NCBI RefSeq assembly: GCF_014637725.1
Contig: NZ_BMFC01000015.1
Span: 1-64,000, forward strand
Source of the DNA: Marivita lacus
GTDB lineage: Bacteria > Pseudomonadota > Alphaproteobacteria > Rhodobacterales > Rhodobacteraceae
Length of the DNA stretch: 64,000 nt
Reading direction: 5' to 3'
Below are positions 1-10,100 of the stretch, in pieces. Numbering within the stretch: the stretch's first letter is position 1; each line of letters starts with the position of its first letter. The translations under genes and the position numbers were made by a program. The notes below the pieces were generated by a model, which was not told where the DNA came from, did no database searches, and worked only from the letters and a program-made list of their open reading frames with translations.

Positions 1-157
1 CGTGGCGTCATAGAAAGCCACAATCAGAGGCCTGACACACGTCCGATCGAAGGCCCCGCCGAAAATCGAAGATAATGCTTGCCAAACAGGGGGCATCCAC
101 ACACGCCCCGGGTTTACTGGAGAGTTTCAGGTTCAATAGGGAGAGTCGCTGTGCCGT
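1..157. other. Left edge, no gene recognised
   Basis: This stretch lies downstream of the last gene of the minus-strand glycan operon. I see no convincing coding region, clear terminator or RNA gene. A minus-strand ATG at 9-11 could begin a gene running off the left edge, but three codons are not enough to support it. Confidence 0.4.
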
Positions 158-1465
158 CTAGCGCAACAGCCTCTTCTTGAGCGCGGTCTCGTAGAGCGGC
201 GTCTTTTGGGGCGCCTTGGCGAGGGTTTCGCGGATCCGCCGGGCATGGAGCGATTGTGCTGCGTCCTCGGGAAAGAGCTCTGCGATTTCCGCGATGCCTT
301 GCGCATAGAGCGCAGGCGTGTGGCGGGCCTCGAGCCGGGCACGGCCGGTCTGGCCGAGGGTGGCCCCGAGGGAGCGGTCGGCGTTCACGCGACGGACCAG
401 ATCCTGAAGCGCCGAGGTCTCGCCCTCGAGGGGGATCTTGAACACGGTGTCGTCGGGCAAGGAGCCGTACCAGCCCAGATCGGTGACCACGGCTGCGGCA
501 GAGGCGTTCCAGATGCGCAGCTGGCTGCCCGAGGCCTCGCCCATGGTGGGATAGCGCAGGTTGAAGACGAGATGTGCCTCGGCAAGTGCCGCATCAAGCT
601 CGGGTTCGGGCACGAAACCATGCACGGTGACACGGGATTCCAGCCCGAAACGTTCGAGTTTCTCGCTCAGCAGGGCGCGGTCCCAGACATTGCCCATGAT
701 GTCGAGGCGGAAGTCGATCTCGCCCCTGAGCGGCCCCAGCGCCTCCAGCACCTCCCAGAGGCGGCGGTTGGGGCCGATATGGCCGAACTGCACCAGCCTG
801 AGTGGGCCATCCTGCGCGCGCCTGGCCGACGGCGCTCTGGTCGAGGGGCGGAAGGGCAGGTCGAGCTGGTAGGAGGGCACGATGCCCGTCGTCTTGACTG
901 CCTCAAAAGCGGCCGGTGTGTGCGACAGCACCGCGACGGCCCGGTCGAGGGCGAGGTGAAAGCCGGGATAGGTTTCCGACAGCACATTGGCCCCCAAGCG
1001 GTGGTTCAGCATATCCTGTGCGGCAGCCAGCCCCGCCTCACCATGCCAGCGCAGCATTTCGGCCTCGTAGGTGTCGCGCGGGAAGCCCGCGAAACGCAGG
1101 GCGTCGTGCAGCATCTCCTGGATGGCCAGATCATGCAGCACGATCACCGAGGGCACCCGGCGGGCAAGTTGCAGCAGCCCGGAATGGAAGACCCAGGAAT
1201 TGCCGATATGGATGAAGATCGCATCCGGCCCGTCGCCATGGCCGGAGCGCGCGAAATCGCGCGGCAGGGTGCGGTGTGGGTCGAGCTTGCGCACCGGGCA
1301 GATCGCGTCCACCGCCCGGTCCCAATGGCGGGCATCGGTCCAGACGGTCAGATCGGTGGCAGCGGCCAGTTCCGGCAGGATGCGGTAGGTGTAATGGGCG
1401 ATGTCGGTATTGGCCTCGGGGATGGGCGAGACCCAGTGAACCTTGGGCTTCCTGCCGGGTTTCAT
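158..1465 (-). CDS. GT4-like glycosyltransferase
   Basis: A 435-aa protein resembling family 4 (GT-B fold) glycosyltransferases, which transfer a sugar from an activated donor to a growing glycan in the cytoplasm. Visible features are an N-terminal Rossmann-like half with a VIVLHD strand near residue 110, a second half opening with LVQFGHIGPNRR, and a late acidic segment (MGEASGSQLRIWNASA) where GT4 enzymes bind the donor. The usual EGFGLPxxEAM motif is altered, so the donor cannot be predicted. The ATG at 1465 is chosen because it overlaps the stop of the upstream gene as ATGA, implying translational coupling. Upstream ATGs in the same frame lie inside the neighbouring gene. It is the last gene of a three-gene minus-strand operon with two methyltransferase-containing proteins, which suggests surface polysaccharide synthesis. 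Confidence 0.75.
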   Translation of the reverse strand: MKPGRKPKVHWVSPIPEANTDIAHYTYRILPELAAATDLTVWTDARHWDRAVDAICPVRKLDPHRTLPRDFARSGHGDGPDAIFIHIGNSWVFHSGLLQLARRVPSVIVLHDLAIQEMLHDALRFAGFPRDTYEAEMLRWHGEAGLAAAQDMLNHRLGANVLSETYPGFHLALDRAVAVLSHTPAAFEAVKTTGIVPSYQLDLPFRPSTRAPSARRAQDGPLRLVQFGHIGPNRRLWEVLEALGPLRGEIDFRLDIMGNVWDRALLSEKLERFGLESRVTVHGFVPEPELDAALAEAHLVFNLRYPTMGEASGSQLRIWNASAAAVVTDLGWYGSLPDDTVFKIPLEGETSALQDLVRRVNADRSLGATLGQTGRARLEARHTPALYAQGIAEIAELFPEDAAQSLHARRIRETLAKAPQKTPLYETALKKRLLR

Positions 1466-3903
1466 GACGCCTCCCCCGGCAGCGGGGTGGAGCGGGCAAC
1501 ACGCAGGAACGCCTCCTGCGAGCAAGGCAGCGAGAGCGTGGCAGCGCGACCCGAGCCTGTCATGACACCGACCCCCGCCTGGTAGAGATGCAGGCGCAGA
1601 CGGCCTTGCGCTTCGGTGCCTTGCGGGTCGAGCCGCAACGCGATCTCGCCGCTCGTGCCGGGCGCGATGGGGGCGGTGATGGGCTGCATCAGGTGCTGGT
1701 GGCGCAGATTGCCGTCCGCGTCGATCCATTCGGCCAGCACGCAGGTGGCCTGATCGCCGGACACGGCCCACCATTGCGGAGAGCGGTTGTGAACAGCGAT
1801 GCGGGTGAGGCCGGTGCTGTCTTCGACGGAAGCGACGGACAGCGCGCCTGCCATGCGGGTCGGGTCGCCATGGTAGAACCGCTTGGGCAGGCCGGTGGCG
1901 CGGCCCGCCTTCTGCGCGAGGTAGAAAATGGTTTCTCCCCGTAAGGAAAGATCGTCCCCGCGGTCCACCAGAAGCTCGGCCGTGCGTGGATCGACCTTGC
2001 GGTCATAGACGTCGATCGTGCGCAGCGACACGGTCTGGAACCCCGCCGCCTGCCCCAGTTCGGGCAACTCTTGGGGCGCGTATTCGCGGTTGTGACGCCC
2101 GTAGACGCCACCCGAGGGCACGAAGATGCCGAAGGAATAGGGGGCTGTGCCGTTCAGCATCTTGTTCACGCCGCGATGGCTGACGACGTTCGGTGTGGTG
2201 AGCAGGATGTGCCCACCGGGTTTGAGCACCCGTGCAGCCTCGGAAAAGAAGAAATACGGATCAAGCGCCAGGTGTTCGAGGATCTCCATCCCCGTGACCA
2301 GATCGAAGCTGTTATCCGGGTAGGGCCAGGCATCACGTTCGGAATTGGCGGCCTCGAGCCGGATGTCGAACCCGGGCAGGTCGCTGTTCCCGACGGTTCG
2401 GACGCTCTGAACGTACGGATCGGGGCCTTCCCAGAGGCCCGCCATCTGTACGCCCGGAAAACGGTTTGCCAGCAGCGCCTGAAAGACCAGCGGCGGGAAG
2501 ACACCCACATCAAGGGCGGAGGTGACCGGAATGCCGTCCAGCGCCCGCAGCGTGGTCATGTAGCGCGTCCAGTGCGTGCCGAGATAGCTGGCCAGCCCGG
2601 TGTCGATCGGGGGGGCATCGTCGCCCAGCAGAGCGGGCAGTTCGTCGAAGGCGTAGGCCGAGAGCACGTCTTCGATGCTGGCAAAAGGCAGGCCCTCTGG
2701 CGGCTCCGGGGGCGCGATGGCCGCTTTGAGTGTCTGGACCGCCTGATCCTGCGGCGACAGCTCTGGGGGGGCCTCTGTGGCGCTCTCCGGGGCCACTGTG
2801 TCCCCCTGCCCCGCGCTGTCCGTCACCGGGATCGGATGTACGGCCTGATCAGAGCGCCCGGCCAGGGTCTCAACCACGTGCTCCCAGGTGATCTGCATGT
2901 CCGTGTAGCGTGCCAGACCCGCCTGCCCCATGCGTTCGGCCAGCGCGGCATCGGACATGAGTTCCTCGAAGGCCTGGCCGAGATCGGCGGGCTTGGGCGC
3001 GGAGATGCGGCCCTCGGCGCGATCGGTGATGAATTCCAGCGGACCACCGGCGTCCGAAACGGTGATCACCGGGCGCGCGGCCAGCATCGCCTCGAGGGTG
3101 ATGTAGCCGTAATCCTCGTCCTGCGGCACGAAGACCACCGCGCGGGCCTCGGCGTAATGGCGCAACAGGGTGGCGTCATCGACCCGGCCCAGCCATGTCA
3201 CCCGGTTGGCCACGCCAAGATCCAGCGCGAGCGCGTGCAGGTCCTGCTGATAGCCGGGGTTTTCCGCGACACCCGCGATCACCAGCTTGATCTTCGAGCG
3301 GGTGGCAGCCAGCCCGCGCAGGATCAGCTCCAGCCGTTTGGAAGGGTTGATGCGGCCGGGTGCAAACAGGTAGTCGCCATACTCGCCCTGCCAGAGCGCC
3401 TCGGCATTGGGCGGCGGGTGGTAGAGCGGTGTCGCGTCGAGATCGAGATACTGGCTCAGGCGCCCCGCCACGTTGCCGGAATTGGCATAGAGCGGATGCG
3501 GGCTGGCGGTAAAGGCGGCGCGGTCCTCGGCATGGATGAGCTGGCGCAGCGCATCGCCATCGGGGTCGTGCATCAGATCGGCATCACCCGCAGCCCAGAG
3601 GTCATAGGCCGCGCGATGCTGATGGATGATCCAGAAGAGCTTGTTGGGATGGTTGGCGAGCCAGGCCGGGAACTTGAGCCCGATGGCCAGATCCACCGGC
3701 ACACCTTCGAATTCCGAGATGTCGTGCATGCGCGCGGCGAGGATGTGATCGGCCAGCACCTCGCCGGGATACCATTTGAAGGGCAGCGTGATCTCGGTCG
3801 CCTCGTGACCGTAAGCGTTGAGGGCCGAGACGAGATTGGCGGCGTGGCGTTCTGCCCCGCCCTGCACGAAGGGAACCTGCGTGCGAAGGACACCGATGCG
3901 CAT
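1462..3903 (-). CDS. Glycosyltransferase-methyltransferase fusion
   Basis: An 813-aa multidomain cytoplasmic protein. Residues 1 to about 365 form a GT4-like glycosyltransferase: MRIGVLRTQ start, a GGAERH motif, FAPGRINPSKRLELI, and the donor-site signature EDYGYITLEAMLAARPVI. A Pro/Ala/Glu-rich linker follows (about 365-430). Then comes a SAM-dependent methyltransferase (about 440-690) with FDLVTGMEILEHL and VLKPGGHILLTTPN. The last ~110 residues look like a beta-sandwich accessory domain. Starting at 3903 places it 4 bp after the upstream methyltransferase gene; the longer in-frame start would overlap that gene. A transferase and methyltransferase in one chain suggests that sugar addition and O-methylation or capping act on the same glycan. 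Substrate unknown. Confidence 0.8.
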   Translation of the reverse strand: MRIGVLRTQVPFVQGGAERHAANLVSALNAYGHEATEITLPFKWYPGEVLADHILAARMHDISEFEGVPVDLAIGLKFPAWLANHPNKLFWIIHQHRAAYDLWAAGDADLMHDPDGDALRQLIHAEDRAAFTASPHPLYANSGNVAGRLSQYLDLDATPLYHPPPNAEALWQGEYGDYLFAPGRINPSKRLELILRGLAATRSKIKLVIAGVAENPGYQQDLHALALDLGVANRVTWLGRVDDATLLRHYAEARAVVFVPQDEDYGYITLEAMLAARPVITVSDAGGPLEFITDRAEGRISAPKPADLGQAFEELMSDAALAERMGQAGLARYTDMQITWEHVVETLAGRSDQAVHPIPVTDSAGQGDTVAPESATEAPPELSPQDQAVQTLKAAIAPPEPPEGLPFASIEDVLSAYAFDELPALLGDDAPPIDTGLASYLGTHWTRYMTTLRALDGIPVTSALDVGVFPPLVFQALLANRFPGVQMAGLWEGPDPYVQSVRTVGNSDLPGFDIRLEAANSERDAWPYPDNSFDLVTGMEILEHLALDPYFFFSEAARVLKPGGHILLTTPNVVSHRGVNKMLNGTAPYSFGIFVPSGGVYGRHNREYAPQELPELGQAAGFQTVSLRTIDVYDRKVDPRTAELLVDRGDDLSLRGETIFYLAQKAGRATGLPKRFYHGDPTRMAGALSVASVEDSTGLTRIAVHNRSPQWWAVSGDQATCVLAEWIDADGNLRHQHLMQPITAPIAPGTSGEIALRLDPQGTEAQGRLRLHLYQAGVGVMTGSGRAATLSLPCSQEAFLRVARSTPLPGEAS

Positions 3904-3907
3904 GGGC

Positions 3908-5326
3908 TTACTCCTCGTCCTTAGGTGCAGGCTTGGTGCCCAGCACGGCGAGGTCCTGCGGACCAAAGAGCAGGAAGGCCAGTTCGTCGTTGAAATCGGG
4001 CGTGTCGAGGAATTCCTTGAACCGCGTATGGGGGTTGAGGGCGCGCACTTCGACGGGGTCGAAGCCTGCGGTGTCGTAGAGCACCGTCAGCACCTGTTCG
4101 GGCATCGGTTTGAGGTGCGTAGGATCGGTGTGAAAGGTCGTCGCCCCCACCAGCACGTTGCGGGTGTGCGGGGTCTCGAAGAGCAATATCCCACCCGGTG
4201 CCAGCACGCGCAGCGCCTCGCGGGCGATCCAGGCCACGGCGTCAAAGGGCAGGTGTTCGACCAGGTGATGCGCGGAGATCATCGCAAGGCTATTGTCTTC
4301 CATCTCGGCCAGCGCCTTGAGCGCATCGCCCAGACGCACGTCGAGCCCCTGCTCTTTCGCCGCCTCGATCTGCACCGCGTTGGTGTCGACGCCAAAGCCC
4401 TCGATCCCGGCGCGCTTGAGAAGTCCCAGCCATTCGCCGCGCCCGCAGCCGATATCCATGACAGGCTTGCCGCCGCTGCGCATCACCGCCGCTTCGACAT
4501 CGGGCAGGTAGATCCGCAGCCGGTCCGCGATCTCTTCGACCGAGCCGCGATAGCGGTTTTCCAGCCGGTGGTAGAAGCTGTCCTTGAAGGCCTCAAAACC
4601 CTCCGAGGCGGGCAGGTCGATCTGTGCGCCGGGTGTGGAAAGATCCTCTGATGCGATACCGGTCCGTTGCCCGATCATATCGACCCGGCGTGAGAGATCC
4701 GCAAAGACCCGCGCCATCAGCGATGTTTCGGCTCTGAGTGTCTCCTGCAAAAGCGCGCGTTTGTTGCGGAATTCGTGCACAAGACTGTCGGTCAGTACAT
4801 GATGCTGATCGAGCCGTTGCTGCAGAAGGGCAATGTCGTCGAGCAGTTTCGAACCCATTGCACCCGTGTCTTGGAGCATGTTTCGGAGTTCGGAAATTCT
4901 GCGCTCGCTCTCTCCTGAACTGTGCCAAATCTCGCGTATGTCGTCGCCGAAGCGCCCGAGCTCGCTTTCGATATCGTCCATGCGCAGCTCGGCACGGGCG
5001 ATGCGTTTCCGTCCATCCTTGGCCATGTGTTCGGTGCGCCCAAGCTTGAAGATGGCCGAGACATAGCGCTCAATGCGTTTGATCGGGGTGAGTTTGCGGC
5101 GGCTGGTCATGGTCCTGGATCCTGCTGGTGCGGCGGCTGCGGCGGGTTGTTCGGGTTTGCTTTTGCTGGTCAGGAGGGCAGTGACGCTGGCCAGCTTGCT
5201 GGTCCTGGTGGGGTCGGGCGCGGTGGCAGGGGCCGCCAGCTTGGGGGGTGCAGCAAGACGGTCTTCCGCCGAGGGCCTGTGCCGGGTCAGCCCGCTTGCG
5301 GATCCGGTTGGATGATCCTGTGTCAT
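3908..5326 (-). CDS. Coiled-coil class I methyltransferase, WbdD-like
   Basis: A 472-aa protein. The first ~75 residues are Pro/Ala/Ser-rich and probably disordered. About 95-230 are heptad-like charged helices (coiled coil), and about 285-440 form a SAM-dependent methyltransferase with motif I VMDIGCGRGEWLGLL and post-motif HHLVEHLPFD and LAPGGILLFETPH. The arrangement recalls the methyltransferase part of WbdD-type O-antigen chain terminators, where a coiled coil acts as a length ruler; here the coil precedes the catalytic domain and no kinase domain is seen. A shorter start at 5110 is possible but its ribosome site is poor. It is the first gene of the glycan operon and may control glycan length or end-capping (inference). 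Confidence 0.72.
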   Translation of the reverse strand: MTQDHPTGSASGLTRHRPSAEDRLAAPPKLAAPATAPDPTRTSKLASVTALLTSKSKPEQPAAAAAPAGSRTMTSRRKLTPIKRIERYVSAIFKLGRTEHMAKDGRKRIARAELRMDDIESELGRFGDDIREIWHSSGESERRISELRNMLQDTGAMGSKLLDDIALLQQRLDQHHVLTDSLVHEFRNKRALLQETLRAETSLMARVFADLSRRVDMIGQRTGIASEDLSTPGAQIDLPASEGFEAFKDSFYHRLENRYRGSVEEIADRLRIYLPDVEAAVMRSGGKPVMDIGCGRGEWLGLLKRAGIEGFGVDTNAVQIEAAKEQGLDVRLGDALKALAEMEDNSLAMISAHHLVEHLPFDAVAWIAREALRVLAPGGILLFETPHTRNVLVGATTFHTDPTHLKPMPEQVLTVLYDTAGFDPVEVRALNPHTRFKEFLDTPDFNDELAFLLFGPQDLAVLGTKPAPKDEE

Positions 5327-5486
5327 GAACGGTGCCCTGCCCTCTGCCTTTGCCTCAACAAGTCTTGCTCATCCTGCCGCATGATCCTCGGCGCGCATGA
5401 CGGTTGTGCCATCGCGCATCCCGCGGAGCCTTTCAAGCCGATCTTGACCACGAACGGCCTGGGTTGCGAGGCAGTTCGCCGCGACA

Positions 5487-5789
5487 TCACTGGTCGTTTT
5501 GCGCTTTGTAGAAGGCCCATGCCTCTTCGATGATCACACCCTGCTGCACGCCGCGAAAGCGTGCCTCTGCTGCGATTTCCCTTGCGACATCCGGCATCAC
5601 CTTTGCGTGGACCTGTCCGGTGCGGGGACTGGGTTTGCGACCTCTTCGCTTTTGTGGGCTGCGATCGACGAAGCCGTGTTTCTCGGCGGCGTCGTCAGTT
5701 CGGGCGACGGTTTCGGCACTTGTGTCTTTTGGTTTTGAACGCAGCTTTCCGGGGTTGAGAGAGATCCCGAACGGGTTCTTGTCGGACAT
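5487..5789 (-). CDS. Small ribbon-helix-helix-like partition partner of ParA
   Basis: A 100-aa basic protein. The first ~50 residues are polar and disordered-looking, ending in KRRGRKP. The C-terminal half (TGQVHAKVMPDVAREIAAEARFRGVQ) reads as one beta strand plus two helices, as in ribbon-helix-helix DNA-binding proteins that partner small ParA ATPases. It starts 3 bp after the parA stop, so the two are co-transcribed. By analogy with ParA/RHH partition pairs it probably binds the repeat array just upstream of parA (6470-6728), acting as centromere-binding protein and repressor. The family assignment rests on pattern and context. An antitoxin-like or VirC2-like role is the main alternative. 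Confidence 0.6.
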   Translation of the reverse strand: MSDKNPFGISLNPGKLRSKPKDTSAETVARTDDAAEKHGFVDRSPQKRRGRKPSPRTGQVHAKVMPDVAREIAAEARFRGVQQGVIIEEAWAFYKAQNDQ

Positions 5790-5792
5790 GGA

Positions 5793-6452
5793 TTAGCCCT
5801 CCTCTGCGAGACGTTTGTAGACCTGCATGGCGAAGGCACGGGCATTGTCGCGGGCGCCCTGCATGTTGCCTTGTGCGGGCATCGAGTAGAGATCCCCTCC
5901 AAAGGCGAAGAGTCCGGAAAAGGCGGCACGCTCCATCAGCGGTGGGTCGATCACGTCAACGCCCTGCTCGCGCAGCGATGCCTCGATGCCCTTGTGCTGC
6001 TTTGAGACGATGGCCTTGGTCATGGTGAAGACCACGGCATGGGGGATTGTCCTGTCGAGTGCTTCTTCTTCCTCCGCGATGAGCTGCAGTGCGCGGGCAC
6101 CGATGGTGGCATCGAGCGTGGTGGCGCGCATTGGGGTCAGGACAAGATCGGCCTGGCTTATGGCGCGGCTCACGAGCCGCGAGGCCACACCTTCCAGATC
6201 GACGACGACGACCTGTCCATCCTGGTCGTTGGATTTGATCGTACGCACGATGTCGGCTTCGGTGATGTTCGATAAAACGGTGATGTTTTGCGGGAGTTCC
6301 GACTGCCCAGCCCAGAGGGACAGGGACCTGTTCGGGTCGCAATCGAGCATCGTGACGGGGACGCCCTCATGCGCGAGCTCAGTGGCCAGGAGCACTGCGG
6401 TCGTTGATTTTCCTGCGCCTCCCTTGGGAGAGGCCACGACGATGGTTGGCAT
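5793..6452 (-). CDS. parA: ParA/VirC1-type partition ATPase
   Basis: A 219-aa P-loop ATPase of the ParA/MinD superfamily, of the short type without an N-terminal DNA-binding domain. The deviant Walker A KGGAGKST lies at residues 10-17 with the signature lysine K10. LDCDPNRSLSLWA, a Walker B-like VVVVDLEG and a late DPPLMERAAFSGLFAFGG segment fit the family. Such ATPases form nucleoid-bound gradients that move plasmid or other cargo. The ATG at 6452 follows the repeat array directly, and a small DNA-binding partner gene follows after 3 bp. No replication gene is in the window, so whether it segregates this replicon or is an orphan cargo-positioning system is open. Confidence 0.85.
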   Translation of the reverse strand: MPTIVVASPKGGAGKSTTAVLLATELAHEGVPVTMLDCDPNRSLSLWAGQSELPQNITVLSNITEADIVRTIKSNDQDGQVVVVDLEGVASRLVSRAISQADLVLTPMRATTLDATIGARALQLIAEEEEALDRTIPHAVVFTMTKAIVSKQHKGIEASLREQGVDVIDPPLMERAAFSGLFAFGGDLYSMPAQGNMQGARDNARAFAMQVYKRLAEEG

Positions 6453-6469
6453 GGAGGGCTCCTCTTTGG

Positions 6470-6728
6470 TTATCTGGTATTTTTGTTTGGTTATCTGGTA
6501 TTTTTGGTTACCGGATTTTTAGGGTTATCCGGTTTTTAGGGAAATTGGGTTTGCTTGTAAATCCGGTAAAGTGGTATATCGGATAAAAATGAATATCCGG
6601 TACGGATAAATTAAATAATCGGATAAAATAACTTACCGGATAATAAAAAATATCCGGTATAATTAAAAATCCGGTGTTCGCAAGAACCCGGTAAAAAAAC
6701 CAACCCGATAATTCAATGAACCGGTTCG
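6470..6728. repeat. CCGG-centred array, ~17-bp period (candidate centromere/operator or iterons)
   Basis: I count 14 good copies plus one degenerate copy of a short motif, consensus about WWATCCGGTAWW, in an AT-rich stretch directly before parA. CCGG-type centres fall near 6475, 6496, 6512, 6530, (6546 degenerate), 6564, 6580, 6598, 6620, 6637, 6655, 6672, 6689, 6706 and 6722. Spacing is 16-18 bp almost throughout. Both orientations occur, though the core is near-palindromic. The first two copies sit in a longer direct repeat of about 20 bp. Phased arrays like this next to a ParA/RHH pair are typical of partition centromeres and operators. Replication iterons are the other possibility. Confidence 0.8.
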
Positions 6729-7117
6729 ATTGTAGCCGTTGCTTTCCGCAGGTTTCGCACCCTGCGTCATGACCTCTGGGGATGCACGTTGCCGCGGTGC
6801 CAACCCTCTCCGAAAATCACCAAAGGTATCTAAAGGGTACAAAATTACACCCATTTTGTTGCCGATACGCAACCACGGAACAAAAATTAAAACATTTTTC
6901 TCATAATAAACAAACACATAGGCGAAAACCCCCAGGGGGTGTGTAATTTGCTATACATTTTCGCTTGTTGAATGAGAATCTTATTATTACAAGATCACGC
7001 AGTTGATCGCCAAATGACAAAAACGAGCTCAAAAGGCCCAATATTTGTCATCCGACAACAAAGATCGTGGATGGGGCCGAATAACTCAGGCACCGAAATT
7101 TAAGAGGAAGACAAGCA
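6729..7117. other. AT-rich intergenic region before the first DUF4214 gene
   Basis: No gene is supported here. The stretch separates the parA repeat array from the 1406-aa secreted-protein gene and must carry that gene's promoter. It includes a CCCCCAGGGGG palindrome near 6929-6939 and, just after it, a segment related to the leaders of the other two DUF4214 genes. A GAGGAAG ribosome-binding site lies at about 7102-7108. Confidence 0.5.
6938..6970 (+). promoter_or_regulatory. Leader motif shared by the three DUF4214 genes (copy 1)
   Basis: This segment begins GGTGTGTAA and ends with TATACATTTTCGCTTGTTG. It aligns, with a few substitutions and 1-2 base gaps, to segments at 18300-18332 (plus) and 28508-28538 (minus). 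All three lie 148-162 bp before the start codon of a DUF4214 giant gene. It is the most diverged copy. Shared position and sequence argue for a common promoter or operator; I cannot assign the regulator. Confidence 0.45.
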
Positions 7118-10100
7118 ATGGCTCTCGACCTAAGCACGCTGACGACCGAGCAACAGCTCGCAGCGATTTACATCGGTTACTATGACCGCGCAGCTGATCC
7201 GGTGGGTGAAGATTTCTGGGAAGGTGCCGTCGCCAACCCCAATCTGAGCCTCGCGGACATCGCCACGGATTTCGCAACGCAGCCCGAGACTCTGATCGCA
7301 TATCCCTTTCTGAGCGACCCGACAGCGGAAGAGGCGAATGCCTTCATCACTGAGGTCTATCTGAACCTTTTCAACCGTGCTCCCGACCAGGCTGGTCTCG
7401 AGTTCTGGAGCGAAGCACTGCTCGCAGCCATCGATGGCACAGGCACATTGACTGTTGGCGAGATCATTCTCTCCATCATCGAAGGCGCGCAGGACTCCGA
7501 AGAAGGCAATGACCGCGCGACGATCCTGAACAAGATCGAAGTTGCGACCACCTGGACCAATGCTGCCGAAGCCGCCGACATCGACTACACCACCGACACA
7601 GCCGCTCAGAGCAGCGCGCAGTCGATCATCGAAGGTGTGACGGACGAGCAGGCGACAGTCGCTGCAGCCAAGTCGACCATCGACAACTTCTTCGAGCCGG
7701 CACCTGTTCCGGGTGAAGAATACCTGCTGACATCGGCAACCGACGTCATCAACGGCACATCCGATGACGACGAGTTCAATGCCTACATCCAGCAGAACCC
7801 GTTTGCAGGTGGCGTTTCCAACTCGCTGGCCTCGGCCGACCGTCTTGACGGTGGCGCAGGCAATGATCGCCTCTATGCTGAAATCACCAACGAATTTGTG
7901 GGTGCCAGCAGCGGTGTATTCAATCCTGGCATCGATATTCAGCCTCGCATCAAGAACATCGAAGAACTGGATTTTGAAGCACGTGATTACTCCAGCTCGT
8001 TCTTTGGGTTCGGCGAAGTTTTGACTGATGGCGAAGACTTTTCGCGTGAGGAATTTGATGGCCCTGACGTTGTCATTGACGCCAAGAATATCAGTGGCCA
8101 CAACGAAATCGGCTCTTACTTCTCGGACGGTGATCTGACGATCGAGAACCTGACCACGCTGACAAAGCCGGTCGCAGAGGGTGGTGTTGCCCGCAACACG
8201 TCCGACATCACCATCACGATGGATCACACGGACAACTTCAACTCCGATTACGATGCGTCCGACCTCACAGTCCTGTTCGACAACGACTACCTGCTGTCGG
8301 GTCAGGAAGCCGAAGGCAAGGTCTTCTACTTCCTGCTGGACGAAGATGCGGAACTCGCGGGCAACCCGAACCGCCTGAACAACATCGACGTTGACGGTAT
8401 CCGTTTCACCATCACCAACGCGGATGGCACCGAAACCGACGTCACCATCGAATCCTCCGCGGCGAACATCGCTGGCACCCACCAGGGCTTCGTGAACGCG
8501 CTGCAGGCACCGCTTCAGGCGCTGATCGCAGACGGCACGCTGCCGGCCGGCACCACGCTTGTTCTGGACCCGACCATCACCGATTTCACCTTCATCGACG
8601 ACGGTTCGCAATCCGACCCGATCCCGGCGATGGTTCTGACATCCGGTGACGGCTCGCAGGTCACGGCAACCGGCTTCTCGCGGATCGAAGAAGAAATCGG
8701 CGAGTACGACGTCTACGGTCGTTTCGAATCCGAATTCGGCATCGAAGACCAGCCGATCTCCATCGACATCGACCTGCACAAGGTTGGCCGTGGTGGCGAC
8801 GGTGGCGACCTGATCATCGGTGGCAAGGCGCCTTCCGTTCAGGACGGCATTGCTGGCGGTATCGAAGTGTTCAACATCAATGTTCTGGGTGCCGGCAACG
8901 AAGACCCGAACGGTGGCATGACCAAGCCGTCCAGCCTGGGAACAATCCAGTCGACACTTGGCGCGCTTGACGTCGTCAATATCGCGACCGATCCGATGTT
9001 CGCACAGGGTGAAACCTTTGCAAGCCTCGAAGTGCGTGAAGGCTTCGGCGGCACCTTGAGCCTGATCAACGCGGATGCCTTCCTTGGCGACCTGACCCTG
9101 AATGGCGTGGTCAACGCGGACACGATCACGGCGCAGGGCGGTGGTGATGTGACTCTGGGCCTTAACTACAACGGTTCCGAGACCGACACGGCCTATTCCG
9201 TGACAACCGGCGGTGGCGAAGACGACATCAACGTCTCCATAGACGGCGACGCGCTTGATTTCGCCAACTCCTCGTTCAGCGTGTCCACCGGCGGTGGCGA
9301 CGACAGCGTTGTTGTTGACATGGATGTCAACGAGGACGGCGATGACGATGAAGAGCTGAACCAGGCGATCCTGGACAACGTGCTGATCGAAACCGGCGAC
9401 GGCGACGATTTCGTTGACCTGTACGGCAACGGTGTTGCGAACATCAACACCGGCGCTGGCGACGACAGCATCTTCACCGACGGTAATCCGGGCGAAAGCG
9501 GCGTTAAAGCTGTCTGGGCGTTTAACTTCGACGCGGTGCGTGTCGATGACGAAGGCCCCTTGGGCAATTTCGATCCGGACGATCTTCCGGGTGAGCAGAC
9601 ATCGCTGGCCTATCTGGGTGGCGCAACCGTGACCGTGATCCTGTCGGGTGCCGGTGTCGACGGCGACCTGTCCGCAGGTGGCGGTGTCATGACGGCTGAC
9701 CTCGAGAGCGACGATGCACTCGGTGCCAACCCGTTCCAGGACGGCTACGAAGCGTCGGCCCAGATCAACGATCTGATCAACGGCAACAACTTCTACGGCG
9801 ACCAGCGGGACGTGAACGCGGCCATCATGGAAGCGATCAACGACGATCCGATCCTCAGCCAGTTGCTGACGGTGTCCATGGGCTCCAACAACACGCTGGT
9901 GATCACATCGACCACATCGGGTGATTTCGATGCATCCGATCTGCGGATCGAAATCGAACGTCCGGATCGTGACAGCTGGACCGCGGTTCAGACCGAAGCA
10001 CGGTCGGTGTTCAGCGACTCGACGATTGATGTGTCGAGCGTTTCGACTGCGGATGCAGCGGCTGGTGTCGATCTGGAAACTTCGGATGGTGCGGATGCAT

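Noticed and set aside
2071-3924. A 617-codon plus-strand frame opposite the glycosyltransferase-methyltransferase gene
   Set aside because: The minus strand encodes clear enzyme motifs and fits the operon; the plus frame has none.
6470-6728. CRISPR array reading of the CCGG repeats
   Set aside because: Repeat units are about 10 bp, in both orientations, with 17-bp phase and no unique spacers; this suits protein-binding sites, not CRISPR.
6663-6917. 84-codon minus-strand frame next to the array
   Set aside because: It runs into the AT-rich repeat array, has no domain and no good ribosome site.
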